A stretch of 64,000 nucleotides of DNA from UBA4644 sp034933145. Its GTDB lineage: Bacteria > Bacillota > Clostridia > Oscillospirales > Butyricicoccaceae. Positions 25,451-34,724 of the stretch are shown here, one piece after another (position 1 is the stretch's first letter; the number at the start of each line of letters is the position of its first letter). The position numbers were made by a program, and so were the translations under genes. The notes below the pieces were generated by a model. It ran no database searches and was not told where the DNA came from. It saw nothing but the letters and a program-made list of their open reading frames with translations. The stretch is taken from assembly GCA_034933145.1 (NCBI GenBank), contig JAYFOA010000025.1, forward strand, positions 45,081 to 109,080, written 5' to 3'.

Positions 25451-25927
25451 ATGCAGAAGCAGTATAAACTGACAAAGGAACGTCTTGCGGAACTGAAAGC
25501 CGAGCTGGAGCACCTGAAAACCGTTCGTGAACGCGAGGTGGCAGAGCTCATCAAAGAAGCGCGCGGTTTCGGCGATCTCTCTGAAAACAGTGAATATGAC
25601 GAGGCGAAAAACGAGCAGGGGAAACTCTACTCCCGGATCGCTGAATTGGAGGTGATGATCTCCAACGCCGTGATTATTGATGAATCAGCCGGCGTCGATA
25701 AAGGGGTCACCATCGGTGCCACCGTCACTGTAGAATTTGTAAAGGACCAACGCATCGACGAATTTACGATCGTCGGATCCCAGGAGGCAAACCCGAAGCT
25801 GAAACGCATCAGCGACGAGTCCCCCATCGGCAAGGCGCTGATGGGCGCCCATAAGGATCAGATCGTCACTGTCGAAGCACCTGCCGGCACCTTCCAGTGC
25901 AAGGTGCTGGAGTTGAGAAAACTGTAA
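25451..25927 (+). CDS. greA: Transcription elongation factor GreA
   Basis: Rescues backtracked RNA polymerase by stimulating cleavage of the transcript. It has 158 residues when started at ATG 25451, exactly the usual GreA length, with GGAGG 8 bases upstream. The in-frame ATG at 25433 would place that site inside the gene. An N-terminal coiled coil (about 8-75) carries the tip acidic residues in GDLSENSEYDEAKNEQ, and the C-terminal FKBP-like domain includes GATVTVEF and ESPIGKALMG. It is followed after 15 bases by lysS, an order common in Firmicutes, and is transcribed from a consensus promoter. Confidence 0.96.
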   Translation: MQKQYKLTKERLAELKAELEHLKTVREREVAELIKEARGFGDLSENSEYDEAKNEQGKLYSRIAELEVMISNAVIIDESAGVDKGVTIGATVTVEFVKDQRIDEFTIVGSQEANPKLKRISDESPIGKALMGAHKDQIVTVEAPAGTFQCKVLELRKL

Positions 25928-25942
25928 AGGAAGTTATTTTTT

Positions 25943-27442
25943 ATGGACGATACAGACCGCGCCCGCGAGCCGGAATCCGTCGAAGAGCAGCGGGAGCTGC
26001 TTCGCATTCGGCGGGACAAGCTGGCTGCCCTGCGTGCCGAAGGGCAGGATCCCTTTCTGCAGGTACGCTATGAGCGCAGCCATAACAGCAAAGAAATTCT
26101 AAACGATTTTGACCGGCTGGAGAATCAGGATGTCTCAGTCGCCGGCCGTATCATGAGCAAGCGCGAAATGGGGAAGGCCAGTTTTGTGCATATCCAGGAT
26201 CAGCAGGGACGCCTCCAGGTCTATGTCCGCATCGACGATGTGGGTGAAGAGGAATATGAGCGGTTTAAGAAGCTGGACATCGGCGATATCATCGGCGTAC
26301 GAGGCTTCGTTTTCCGCACACGGCGGGGCGAAATTTCCGTCCATGCAAGGGAGATCGTGCTGCTGAGCAAGTCGCTGCTGCCTCTGCCGGAAAAGTTCCA
26401 CGGCCTTAAGGATGTGGATACGCGATACCGTCAGCGGTATGTGGATCTGATTGTCAACCCGGAGGTGCGGGAGACTTTCATCAAGCGTACCCGCGCCATC
26501 AAGGAGATTCGTGCTTATTTGGACGAGCTGGGCTATCTGGAAGTGGAAACCCCGGTGCTTCAGACGGTGCAGGGCGGCGCGACCGCGCGCCCCTTTGTGA
26601 CACATCACAACGCCCTGAATCTCGATATGTACCTGCGTATTGCCACCGAGCTTTATCTCAAGCGGCTGATCGTCGGCGGATTCGACCGGGTTTACGAGAT
26701 CGGACGGCTGTTCCGCAACGAGGGAATGGATACCCGTCACAACCCTGAATTTACGACCATTGAGTTTTACGAAGCCTATACCGATATCAACGGTATGATG
26801 GAACGGACCGAGGGGCTGATGCGCCGGGTGGCACAGGCCGTCACCGGCGGCACGACGCTGCCTTTCGGCGACATGGTCATCGACATGGGAAAGCCGTTTG
26901 AAAAACTGACGATGACCGAAGCTGTCCGGCGGTTTGCCGATGTGGATTTTGACAAAATCCAAACGCTGGAAGAGGCCCGCACCGTCGCCAAGGAGCGGCA
27001 TGTTGACTTTGAAAAGCGTCACGGGATCGGTGATATTCTTTCCTTGTTTTTCGAGGAATTCTGTGAGAAGCAGATTATCCAGCCCACCTTTATCTGCGGT
27101 CACCCGGTGGAGATTTCCCCGCTGGCCAAGCGGGATCCCGAAAATCCCCGTCTGACGCAGCGCTTTGAGCTATTCATCAATGGCAGCGAATATGCGAATG
27201 CGTTTTCTGAACTCAACGATCCTATCGACCAGCGGCAGCGGTTTGAAGCCCAGATGGCGCTTCGCGCCCAGGGCGACGCCGAGGCCAGCGAGATGGATGA
27301 GGATTTTGTCACCGCATTGGAATACGGCATGCCGCCCACCGGCGGCTGCGGCATAGGCATTGACCGGTTTATCATGCTGTTGACCGGCAACACCTCCATC
27401 CGAGACGTGCTGTTGTTCCCCACGATGAAGCCTCTGGACTGA
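25943..27442 (+). CDS. lysS: Lysyl-tRNA synthetase, class II
   Basis: Charges tRNA-Lys with lysine in the cytoplasm. The 499 residues match the class II enzyme. It has an N-terminal OB-fold anticodon-binding domain (about 60-170; VAGRIMSKREMGKASFVHIQ), then the class II motifs: motif 1 around YRQRYVDLIVNPEVRETF, motif 2 FRNEGMDTRHNPEFTTIEFY and motif 3 GCGIGIDRFIMLLTGNTSIR. All catalytic arginines are in place. It follows greA and ends at a clear terminator. No T-box leader was found between the promoter and the gene. Confidence 0.97.
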   Translation: MDDTDRAREPESVEEQRELLRIRRDKLAALRAEGQDPFLQVRYERSHNSKEILNDFDRLENQDVSVAGRIMSKREMGKASFVHIQDQQGRLQVYVRIDDVGEEEYERFKKLDIGDIIGVRGFVFRTRRGEISVHAREIVLLSKSLLPLPEKFHGLKDVDTRYRQRYVDLIVNPEVRETFIKRTRAIKEIRAYLDELGYLEVETPVLQTVQGGATARPFVTHHNALNLDMYLRIATELYLKRLIVGGFDRVYEIGRLFRNEGMDTRHNPEFTTIEFYEAYTDINGMMERTEGLMRRVAQAVTGGTTLPFGDMVIDMGKPFEKLTMTEAVRRFADVDFDKIQTLEEARTVAKERHVDFEKRHGIGDILSLFFEEFCEKQIIQPTFICGHPVEISPLAKRDPENPRLTQRFELFINGSEYANAFSELNDPIDQRQRFEAQMALRAQGDAEASEMDEDFVTALEYGMPPTGGCGIGIDRFIMLLTGNTSIRDVLLFPTMKPLD

Positions 27443-27453
27443 TTTTTGCCATC

Positions 27454-27487
27454 AAGACCTATCGCGCACGTGCGCATAGGTCTTTTT
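27454..27487 (+). terminator. Terminator after lysS
   Basis: AAGACCTAT-GCGCAC and GTGCGC-ATAGGTCTT pair with one bulged C and are followed by a T-run. Confidence 0.85.
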
Positions 27488-27566
27488 GCGTCAAACTGGC
27501 GTGCTCCATCCGCCTGTGTACCCGAATCGGCCGCGCTGGCTGCTATCACATGAAAGGAATCAGGGA

Positions 27567-28343
27567 ATGACGGTACAGACTATCACAAGCCGTGACAATC
27601 CGCTGGTAAAGCAGGTTTGCGCGCTGGCCGACAGCCGCCGCGCAAGGGAGGAGGCCGGCGCTTTCGTCTGCGAGGGACCGGTCATGCTCGCCGAGGCGCT
27701 GCGCAGCGGAGCGCACATTCTCCGGGTCTTCTGTCTGCCGGAATTACTGCCTGACTTGCCTTCGCTGACGTGTCCCGTGCATCCGGTTTCCGTGCCGGTG
27801 CTGAAAAAAATATCCGATGTGCCGTCACCCCAGGGAATTGTATTTCTTTGTGCGCTGCCGCCACCGCCGCCCCTTTCAGGCACCCGGCTTCTGGCGCTGG
27901 ACGAACTGCGGGACCCGGGGAATTTGGGCACAATCCTTCGCACCGCCGACGCCTTCGGCGCGGATGGCGTCGCGCTTCTGGGCGACTGTGCGGATCCGTT
28001 TTCGCCGAAAGTCGTCCGCGCCACGATGGGTTCTCTGTTCCGCATACCTTTGTGGCACTGCGATATGGAGACACTGAAAAGAGCGATCCATGTGCCGCTA
28101 TACGCTGCTGTACTGGACAGCGATAGCCAACCGGTAGCCGAGCTTTCCCTTTCCCGTGCCTGCATTGTGGTCGGCAACGAGGCGCACGGAATTTCACCCG
28201 CTGTTCGCGCGCTTTGCGACGGGACAGTCAATATTCCCATTCGCGGGGCAGAGTCGCTCAACGCGGCGGTGGCCGCAGCAATTTTCCTTTATGAGATGTC
28301 GCGGGGACGTACGGCAATGTCTGTAGGAACAAATGAGGCTTAG
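27567..28343 (+). CDS. TrmH/SpoU-family RNA 2'-O-methyltransferase
   Basis: Methylates a ribose 2'-OH in rRNA or tRNA using SAM. It has 258 residues: an N-terminal substrate-binding domain (ITSRDNPLVKQVCALADSRRAREEAGAF, found in TrmH- and RlmB-like proteins) and a C-terminal SPOUT knot with the three motifs DELRDPGNLGTILRTADAFG, ACIVVGNEAHGI and VNIPIRGAESLNAAVAAAIFLYE. ATG 27567 has AAAGGAATCAGGGA upstream. The target position is not evident. The short linker carries a poly-proline run (PPPPPP). It lies 69 bases before dprA. Confidence 0.9.
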   Translation: MTVQTITSRDNPLVKQVCALADSRRAREEAGAFVCEGPVMLAEALRSGAHILRVFCLPELLPDLPSLTCPVHPVSVPVLKKISDVPSPQGIVFLCALPPPPPLSGTRLLALDELRDPGNLGTILRTADAFGADGVALLGDCADPFSPKVVRATMGSLFRIPLWHCDMETLKRAIHVPLYAAVLDSDSQPVAELSLSRACIVVGNEAHGISPAVRALCDGTVNIPIRGAESLNAAVAAAIFLYEMSRGRTAMSVGTNEA

Positions 28344-28412
28344 TCATGACGGCGAGCCGCCCGTGAAAGGCGGCTGACGGATTCCTTCCATTTATTCAGG
28401 AGGTGGCCGTTT

Positions 28413-29549
28413 TTGCAGTATCTGATCTGGCTGACCACGACGGCTGCATTGCCGCCGGAAAAGGCATGGGCCCTGCTGGCCCGATTTGGCAGCGGAAAAG
28501 CGGTTTTTGAGGCCGAAACGGATGAACTGTCCCGTGTGCTTCTGCTGACGCCAGCGGAAAAGCAGCGCCTGAAAAAACGGGATCTGGCGCCGGCACAGCG
28601 GATTCTCGCGGACTGCCGGCGGCAGGGAATCCATATTCTATCTATTGTGGATGAGCACTATCCCCAGCGGCTCAAAGCGATCTATGACCCGCCGCTGATC
28701 CTTTATGTCCGCGGCGAGCTGCCCGAGCTTAACGACCTGCCGGCCATTGCCGTCGTGGGAACGCGCCGGTGTACGCCCTATGGCGCGGTGACGGCAGAAA
28801 AATTGGCCTTTGGCCTGAGTCAGAACGGAGTCGTTGTGATTTCCGGCATGGCGGAGGGCGTGGACAGTGCCGCCCATCGGGGCGCACTCAAAGGCGGAAC
28901 GCCTACCATCGCCGTTTTTGGCACGGCGATCGACGGCTGCTATCCCGCGATCAACGGTGGCCTGCTGCGGGATATCCTGCGGCATGGCGCGGCCGTTTCG
29001 GAATATCCCCCCGGCGCAAAGACGGGGCGCGGTGGATTTCCCCGCCGCAACCGGATTATGTCCGGCCTGTCTTTAGGGGTAGCTGTGGCGGAAGCACCGG
29101 ATAAAAGCGGTGCGCTGATCACCGCCGGACTTGCCTTGGATCAGGGACGGGATGTGTTCGCTGTCCCCGGTGGTGTGGATGCGCCGGGCAGCGCGGGCGC
29201 CAACGAGCTGATCCAACGCGGCGCAAAGCTTATTCGCAACGCAGAGGACATCCTTTGCGAATATCGGGGTGTCTATCGCCTTTCTCCGCCGGCGCAGGCC
29301 GCGCCGGTAATCCGGGAACCGGTGGCCTCTGTTTATGCTGCGGCGTCGAAATCTGGGGCAATATCCACGCCGGCCCCGGCATCCACAGATGATCCGCTCC
29401 TTGCCGCGCTGTGCGGCGGCCCGCTGCCTCTGGAAGAGCTGACGGTTCGTACGGGACTCTCCTCCAGTGATCTGCTGGCAAAGCTGACCGTGCTGGAACT
29501 GAAAGGCCGTGTGCGCCAGCTTCCAGGCAAGTTGTTTGAGCGCTTATAG
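28413..29549 (+). CDS. dprA: DNA-processing protein DprA
   Basis: Loads RecA onto incoming single-stranded DNA during natural transformation, and is also kept in species where transformation is unproven. It has 378 residues from a TTG start with AGGAGGTGG upstream. The Rossmann-like core is complete: VVGTRRCTPYGAVTAEKLA, ISGMAEGVDSAAHRGAL, PRRNRIMSGLS and KSGALITAGLALDQGRDVFAVPG. A linker is followed by a winged-helix tail (LEELTVRTGLSSSDLLAKLTVLELKG). It precedes topA by 95 bases, the standard dprA-topA arrangement. Confidence 0.95.
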   Translation: MQYLIWLTTTAALPPEKAWALLARFGSGKAVFEAETDELSRVLLLTPAEKQRLKKRDLAPAQRILADCRRQGIHILSIVDEHYPQRLKAIYDPPLILYVRGELPELNDLPAIAVVGTRRCTPYGAVTAEKLAFGLSQNGVVVISGMAEGVDSAAHRGALKGGTPTIAVFGTAIDGCYPAINGGLLRDILRHGAAVSEYPPGAKTGRGGFPRRNRIMSGLSLGVAVAEAPDKSGALITAGLALDQGRDVFAVPGGVDAPGSAGANELIQRGAKLIRNAEDILCEYRGVYRLSPPAQAAPVIREPVASVYAAASKSGAISTPAPASTDDPLLAALCGGPLPLEELTVRTGLSSSDLLAKLTVLELKGRVRQLPGKLFERL

Positions 29550-29644
29550 CATAGAATACGATATCCTCTGCCGTTGCGGAGAGGGCGCCAGTCACCTTCT
29601 TTTGCAGCGAAGCTACTGATAATTGACCCTTTCTGGAGGTTTAC

Positions 29645-32014
29645 ATGTCAAAACTATTGATTGTGGAGTCCCCGGCGAAAGCCAAAACGATTACAAAATA
29701 TCTGGGCGGCGACTTTGAGGTCAAGGCCTCCATGGGTCATCTGCGTGACCTGCCCAAAAAGACGTTGGGCGTGGATGTGGAGCATGGCTTTGAACCCGAC
29801 TATCGCCCCATTGAGGGCAAGGACAAGGTGATCCGGGAGCTGAAAACCGCGGCACAGGCCGCCGATGAAGTCTATCTGGCAACCGACCCGGACCGGGAAG
29901 GAGAGGCGATTTCCTGGCATCTGCGGGAGCTTTTGGATCTGCCGGATGGCAAAAGCCAACGCGTCACGTTTAACGAAATTACGCAGCGTGCGGTGACGGA
30001 TGCGGTGAAAAAACCTCGGGACATCGACATGGATTTGGTGGATGCTCAGCAGGCACGTCGTATCCTCGACCGTATCGTGGGCTATAAGCTGTCCCCCTTC
30101 CTGTGGAGGAAGGTACGGTCCGGCCTGTCTGCAGGCCGGGTCCAGAGCGTTGTCACCCGCATGGTCGTGGATAGAGAGCGGGAGATTCAGGCTTTTGTCC
30201 CACAGGAATACTGGACGATTGACGTAACCCTGCGTCAGGATGGCCGCAATTTTTCCGCCCATTTCTTCGGCGACGAAAACGGGAAGCGGGAACTGCCCGA
30301 TAAGGCTGCCGCAGATAAAGTGCTTCAGAAGATTGACGCAATGCCCTATACCGTTTCCGATGTGAGAAAGGCGCAAAAAAAGCGCCAGCCGGCCCCGCCG
30401 TTTATCACCTCCACGCTGCAGCAGGAGGCCAGCCGCAAGCTTGGCATGACCTCTAAGCGTACGATGGCTGTGGCGCAGGAACTGTATGAAGGCGTGGAGC
30501 TGCAGGGCCAGGGACTGACCGGCCTGATTACCTACATGCGTACCGACTCCCTCCGCATAGCGGATGAGGCATTGGCTACCGCTCGGCTGTTCATCGGGGG
30601 ACGGTTTGGGGACAGCTTTATACCGAACAAAGCCCGTGTTTTTCGTACAAAGAAAGGGGCACAGGACGCGCATGAGGCGATCCGCCCCGCCAATCCGGCA
30701 TTGGATCCCGAAAGCATAAAGCGCAGCCTGACACCCGACCAGTATAAGCTGTATCGGCTGATCTGGTCCCGATTCCTTGCCAGTCAAATGAGCGACGCGG
30801 TACTGGATACTGCGGCTGCCATGATCCTGTGCGGCGGATACCAGTTCCGCGCTACGGGGCAGAGCGTCTCTTTCCCGGGGTTTCTGGCCCTGTATGAGGA
30901 AAGTTTTGATGAGGCAAAAGATGAGGAAGGCCCTCTGCCTGAGCTGAAAGCGGGCGATACGCCCGAATATGTGGCCGTCGACCCGAGGCAGCATTTCACT
31001 CAGCCGCCGGCGCGCTATACCGAAGCGTCTCTCATCCGTGCGATGGAGGAAAAAGGCGTCGGCCGCCCCAGCACCTATGCTCCTACCATTTCGGTGATTC
31101 TCGACCGTGAATATGTGGTCAAGGATGGGCGAAGCCTGAAGCCTACCGGGTTGGGCGAAGCTGTCACCGATCTGATGATCGATAAATTTACCGATATCAT
31201 TAATGTCCAATTTACCGCTTCCATGGAGGACGGCTTGGATGAGGTCGAACACGGGAAAGAAGATTACCGCGCGCTTCTGCAGCGTTTTTATGATGGATTC
31301 TCCGCCGAACTTCAGAAGGCAGAACAGGATCTTGATAAAAAGCGGATCAAAGTGCCGGATGAAGAAAGCGATGTGGTCTGCGAGCTGTGCGGCCGAAAGA
31401 TGGTAATCAAGAGCGGCCGGTTCGGTAAGTTCTTGGCCTGTCCCGGGTATCCGGAATGTAAAAACACCAAGCCGATTTCTCAGGATGCCGGCGTTCCCTG
31501 CCCCATCTGCGGCGCACGGCTGCTCAAAAAAAAGGCGAAGAGCGGCTACAGCTATTATGGATGCGAAAAGAATCCCACCTGTGCCTTCATGACCTGGGAC
31601 AGTCCCACCAAGCGAACCTGCCCCAAATGCGGCGGGGTGATCTATCGTCATTATACCCGCGAAGACAAGCGGTACCTCTGTCATGTGCCTGGCTGCGGCT
31701 ATGAGGAGCCAATCCCCACCCGCGGAAAGAAGGTTGAGGCTGAAGAGGGCGCCGTGGGAGAACCGAAGGCAAAAAAAACGACGGCGAAAAAGACTGCGGG
31801 AGAAGCCAAAACAAAGAGGAGCACCGGGTCGGCGAAGACATTGGCAAAGAAATCCCCTGACAAGGAAACTGCCGCCAAGCCGACCGGAAAAACCAAGGCC
31901 AAGGAAACCGGTGCCAAGAAGGCCGGAAAGTCCGCCGGTAAAAAAACAGCGGCCGCCGCGGAGAAAAAGCCAGCCGCGAAATCCCGTAAAAAGGCGGATA
32001 AGGCCGATGCGTGA
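29645..32014 (+). CDS. topA: DNA topoisomerase I (type IA)
   Basis: Relaxes negative supercoils by cutting and passing one strand. It has 789 residues. The TOPRIM domain starts at residue 3 (LLIVESPAKAKTITKYLG) with the metal motif TDPDREGEA. The active-site tyrosine lies in GLITYMRTDS (Tyr near 298). The C-terminal part has three four-cysteine zinc ribbons (CELCGRKMVIKSGRFGKFLACPGYPEC and two more) followed by a tail of about 95 residues composed almost only of Lys, Ala, Thr and Gly, similar to histone-H1-like tails and likely to add DNA affinity. Its end overlaps trmFO by 8 bases. Confidence 0.97.
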   Translation: MSKLLIVESPAKAKTITKYLGGDFEVKASMGHLRDLPKKTLGVDVEHGFEPDYRPIEGKDKVIRELKTAAQAADEVYLATDPDREGEAISWHLRELLDLPDGKSQRVTFNEITQRAVTDAVKKPRDIDMDLVDAQQARRILDRIVGYKLSPFLWRKVRSGLSAGRVQSVVTRMVVDREREIQAFVPQEYWTIDVTLRQDGRNFSAHFFGDENGKRELPDKAAADKVLQKIDAMPYTVSDVRKAQKKRQPAPPFITSTLQQEASRKLGMTSKRTMAVAQELYEGVELQGQGLTGLITYMRTDSLRIADEALATARLFIGGRFGDSFIPNKARVFRTKKGAQDAHEAIRPANPALDPESIKRSLTPDQYKLYRLIWSRFLASQMSDAVLDTAAAMILCGGYQFRATGQSVSFPGFLALYEESFDEAKDEEGPLPELKAGDTPEYVAVDPRQHFTQPPARYTEASLIRAMEEKGVGRPSTYAPTISVILDREYVVKDGRSLKPTGLGEAVTDLMIDKFTDIINVQFTASMEDGLDEVEHGKEDYRALLQRFYDGFSAELQKAEQDLDKKRIKVPDEESDVVCELCGRKMVIKSGRFGKFLACPGYPECKNTKPISQDAGVPCPICGARLLKKKAKSGYSYYGCEKNPTCAFMTWDSPTKRTCPKCGGVIYRHYTREDKRYLCHVPGCGYEEPIPTRGKKVEAEEGAVGEPKAKKTTAKKTAGEAKTKRSTGSAKTLAKKSPDKETAAKPTGKTKAKETGAKKAGKSAGKKTAAAAEKKPAAKSRKKADKADA

Positions 32015-33323
32015 TCCCGTCGCCGTTGTCGGCGCGGGACTCGCCGGCAGTGAAGCTGCCTGGCAGCTGGCTACCCGCGGGATCCCCGTACAGCTTTTTG
32101 AAATGAAGCCGTTGTTCCGCACGCCGGCTCACCGCACGGACGGATTTGCAGAGCTGGTATGTTCCAACTCCCTGCGCGGCGCGGGGCTGGCCACCGCCCC
32201 CGGATTGCTGAAAGAAGAATTGCGCCGCTGCAGCAGCCTGATCATGGCGGCGGCGGACGAATGCGCGGTTCCCGCAGGCGGCGCATTGGCGGTGGACAGG
32301 CGGCGGTTTTCCGACCTGATCACGGCACGGCTGCATGCCCACCCGCTGATCGAGATATGCCCGGTACGGGTCGATATGCTGCCGGAGGGCGATGCGGTGA
32401 TCGCCACCGGGCCGCTGACCGAAGGGCCGCTGGCAGAAGCCATTGCGGATCTTTTGGGTGCACCGCTGCATTTTTATGACGCCGCGGCGCCCATTGTCGC
32501 GGCCGACAGTGTGGATAGGGAGCAGGCATACTTTTGCTCCCGTTATGATAAGGGTGGGGCGGATTATCTTAACTGTCCCCTGACAAAAGAGGAGTATACG
32601 GCGTTCGTTGCCGCCCTGCGGGAGGCGAGGGAAGCTCCAGTTCACGGCTTTGAAGACAAGGCGGTATTCGAGGGCTGTATGCCGGCTGAGGTGATGGCCC
32701 GGCGGGGTGAGGACACCCTGCGCTTCGGGCCGATGAAGCCCGTGGGGCTTCGGGATCCCCGCACGGGTGCGCGGCCATATGCCGTCCTGCAGCTTCGGGC
32801 GGAGGATGAAAAGCGGACGATGTATAATCTGGTGGGGTTCCAGACGCATCTGCTCCATTCGGAGCAAAAGCGGGTATTCGGCCTGGTGCCGGCGCTGCGA
32901 AATGCGGATTTTCTGCGGTATGGCATCATGCACCGAAACAGCTTTATCGATGCGCCGGGGCGGCTGGATGCTTTTTACCGCGTGATCGGACGGGAGAATC
33001 TCTATTTTGCCGGTCAAATCACCGGAGTAGAGGGATACATCGAATCGGCGGCTTCCGGCCTTTGCTGTGGCCTGGATCTGGCCCGACGGCGGCTTAAGAA
33101 AGCACCGGCGGAGTTCCCGAGGGAAACGGCGGTCGGCGCGCTGCGGTTTCATGTGGCTGAGGGTGAACTGGGAAGCTATCAGCCCATGAATATCAATTTT
33201 GGCATTGTTGCACCCCTGCCGGAACGCGTCCGCGGCAAGCGCGAGCGGTATCTGGCGGTTTCAGAGCGGGCGCTTTCCATTATCGACGGGCTGCTGCCCA
33301 TTCTTCGGGAGGATATAAAATGA
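32007..33323 (+). CDS. trmFO: tRNA m5U54 methyltransferase, folate/FAD-dependent
   Basis: Methylates U54 of tRNA to ribothymidine using methylenetetrahydrofolate and FADH2. It has 438 residues. The FAD-binding loop is at the N-terminus (VAVVGAGLAGSEAAWQLA), family motifs are LVCSNSLRG and CPLTKEEYTAF, and the C-terminal FAD contact is FAGQITGVEGYIESAASG. I chose ATG 32007, which overlaps the topA stop; the open frame extends further upstream but only as a shadow of topA. The order topA-trmFO is common in Firmicutes. It overlaps plsX by 4 bases. Confidence 0.96.
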   Translation: MRDPVAVVGAGLAGSEAAWQLATRGIPVQLFEMKPLFRTPAHRTDGFAELVCSNSLRGAGLATAPGLLKEELRRCSSLIMAAADECAVPAGGALAVDRRRFSDLITARLHAHPLIEICPVRVDMLPEGDAVIATGPLTEGPLAEAIADLLGAPLHFYDAAAPIVAADSVDREQAYFCSRYDKGGADYLNCPLTKEEYTAFVAALREAREAPVHGFEDKAVFEGCMPAEVMARRGEDTLRFGPMKPVGLRDPRTGARPYAVLQLRAEDEKRTMYNLVGFQTHLLHSEQKRVFGLVPALRNADFLRYGIMHRNSFIDAPGRLDAFYRVIGRENLYFAGQITGVEGYIESAASGLCCGLDLARRRLKKAPAEFPRETAVGALRFHVAEGELGSYQPMNINFGIVAPLPERVRGKRERYLAVSERALSIIDGLLPILREDIK

Positions 33324-34339
33324 AAATCATTCTGGATGCCATGGGCGGGGATAACGCGCCGAATGCCGCAGTGGAGGGCGCGGTTGCTGCCGCGTCCGAC
33401 AGCTGTCGTGTGCTGCTGGTCGGCGACGAAAATCGTATTAATCAGATCCTGGCAGGGAGGAAGACCGAATATATCGAGGTGATTCATGCCAGTCAGGTCA
33501 TCGATATGCACGACAAGCCTTCCACCGCTGTTCGGGTAAAAAAAGATTCCAGTATGGCAGTGGCGTTGCGCCTTTTAAATGAGGGGACAGGCGACGCGCT
33601 GGTTTCTGCCGGCAGTACAGGTGCACTGCTCACAGGAGCTACATTGGTCACCGGCCGGATCAAGGGTATCCGTCGTCCGGCACTGGCTCCGCTGCTGCCC
33701 CAGAAGACCGGCGGCTACACCCTTTTGATCGACAGCGGGGCCAACGCCGTCTGTACGCCGGAAAATCTGCTTCAGTTCGCCTACATGGGTTATTTCTTCA
33801 TGAAAACCCAGCAGGATATCTCCGCGCCCCGCATCGGTTTGCTCAATAACGGCACCGAGGAGGGCAAGGGGGATGAGCTGCGGCAGGAGGCATATGCTCT
33901 GCTGAAGACGGCAGGAGACAGCGGCCGCATCCGGTTTGTCGGGAATGTGGAAGCCCGGGACGCTTTGATGGGTGTCTGCGATGTGTTGGTATGCGACGGC
34001 TTTTCCGGCAATGTGCTGCTGAAGAGCATCGAGGGAGCGGCCGCTTTTATCATGGATGAGCTCAGGCAAACGCTGATGGCGGGGACGGTATCCAAACTGG
34101 CTGCCGCAGCACTCCGTCCCGGACTGCGGGAGATGAAGCACAAGCTTGATTATAAAGAGGTAGGCGGGGCACCGTTCCTTGGCGTTTCCCGGCCGGTAAT
34201 CAAAGCACATGGTTCGTCCGATGCGCGTGCGTTTGAGCGTGCGATCGGGCAGGCCTTTGTCTTTTCCGGCTGCGATTTTATCCAGCAGGTGTCGGAGAAT
34301 GTCGAATATATGACGGAGCAAAAGGCAAACGAAGAATAA
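33320..34339 (+). CDS. plsX: Phosphate acyltransferase PlsX
   Basis: Makes acyl-phosphate from acyl-ACP, the first step feeding phospholipid synthesis with PlsY, at the inner membrane surface. The 339 residues begin with KIILDAMGGDNAPNAAVEGA and carry SAGSTGALLTGATLVTGRIKG and VCDGFSGNVLLKSIEG, all standard for PlsX. The ATG overlaps the trmFO stop. acpP, which encodes its acyl carrier, follows after 85 bases with its own promoter. fapR and the fab genes often found here are absent from the window. Confidence 0.96.
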   Translation: MKIILDAMGGDNAPNAAVEGAVAAASDSCRVLLVGDENRINQILAGRKTEYIEVIHASQVIDMHDKPSTAVRVKKDSSMAVALRLLNEGTGDALVSAGSTGALLTGATLVTGRIKGIRRPALAPLLPQKTGGYTLLIDSGANAVCTPENLLQFAYMGYFFMKTQQDISAPRIGLLNNGTEEGKGDELRQEAYALLKTAGDSGRIRFVGNVEARDALMGVCDVLVCDGFSGNVLLKSIEGAAAFIMDELRQTLMAGTVSKLAAAALRPGLREMKHKLDYKEVGGAPFLGVSRPVIKAHGSSDARAFERAIGQAFVFSGCDFIQQVSENVEYMTEQKANEE

Positions 34340-34362
34340 TGATTAATAATCTATAAAAACGC

Positions 34363-34391
34363 TTTACAACCGCCATCACCTTTGCTATGAT
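34363..34391 (+). promoter_or_regulatory. Sigma-A type promoter of acpP
   Basis: TTTACA (34363-34368) and TATGAT (34386-34391) with a 17-base spacer, 34 bases before acpP. Confidence 0.7.
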
Positions 34392-34424
34392 ACTCAAAGA
34401 TAAAACCGTATTCGGAGGGATACC

Positions 34425-34655
34425 ATGATATTTGATAAAATGAAAGACCTGGTGGCGGAACAGTTCGGAGTTGATCCGGACGAGATCACCATGGAAACCA
34501 GTTTTGTAGAGGACCTGGACGCTGACTCTATCGATATTGTCGAGCTGATGATGGCCGCGGAAGAAGCATTCGGCATCGGAGAGGTTGAAGAAAACGCACT
34601 GGAAAATGTTAAAACCGTTGGGGACATCGTCAATTATATCAAAGACCGCATCTGA
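34425..34655 (+). CDS. acpP: Acyl carrier protein
   Basis: Carries fatty-acyl chains on a 4'-phosphopantetheine arm. The protein is small (76 residues) and acidic, with four helices. The attachment serine is S35 in DLDADSIDIVELMMAAEEAF. Most ACPs have DSLD, and the Ile here is a mild variation also seen in Clostridia. GGAGGG precedes the ATG. It lies between plsX and rnc, the usual context, with 69 bases to rnc. Confidence 0.96.
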   Translation: MIFDKMKDLVAEQFGVDPDEITMETSFVEDLDADSIDIVELMMAAEEAFGIGEVEENALENVKTVGDIVNYIKDRI

Positions 34656-34724
34656 GTTTGCCTTTGTGTCCCGCCTCTTGGCTGCTGCCAAGAGGCTTTA
34701 TTCTCTGAAAGGGAGGCTGTCGCT

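Noticed and set aside
29654..32122. A very long open frame on the minus strand opposite topA (over 800 codons)
   Set aside because: It mirrors topA codon for codon, has no ribosome site or recognisable motif, and arises from the codon bias of GC-rich genes.
31587..33152. Long minus-strand frame across topA and trmFO
   Set aside because: It spans two well-identified genes on the other strand and encodes low-complexity Arg/Pro-rich sequence.
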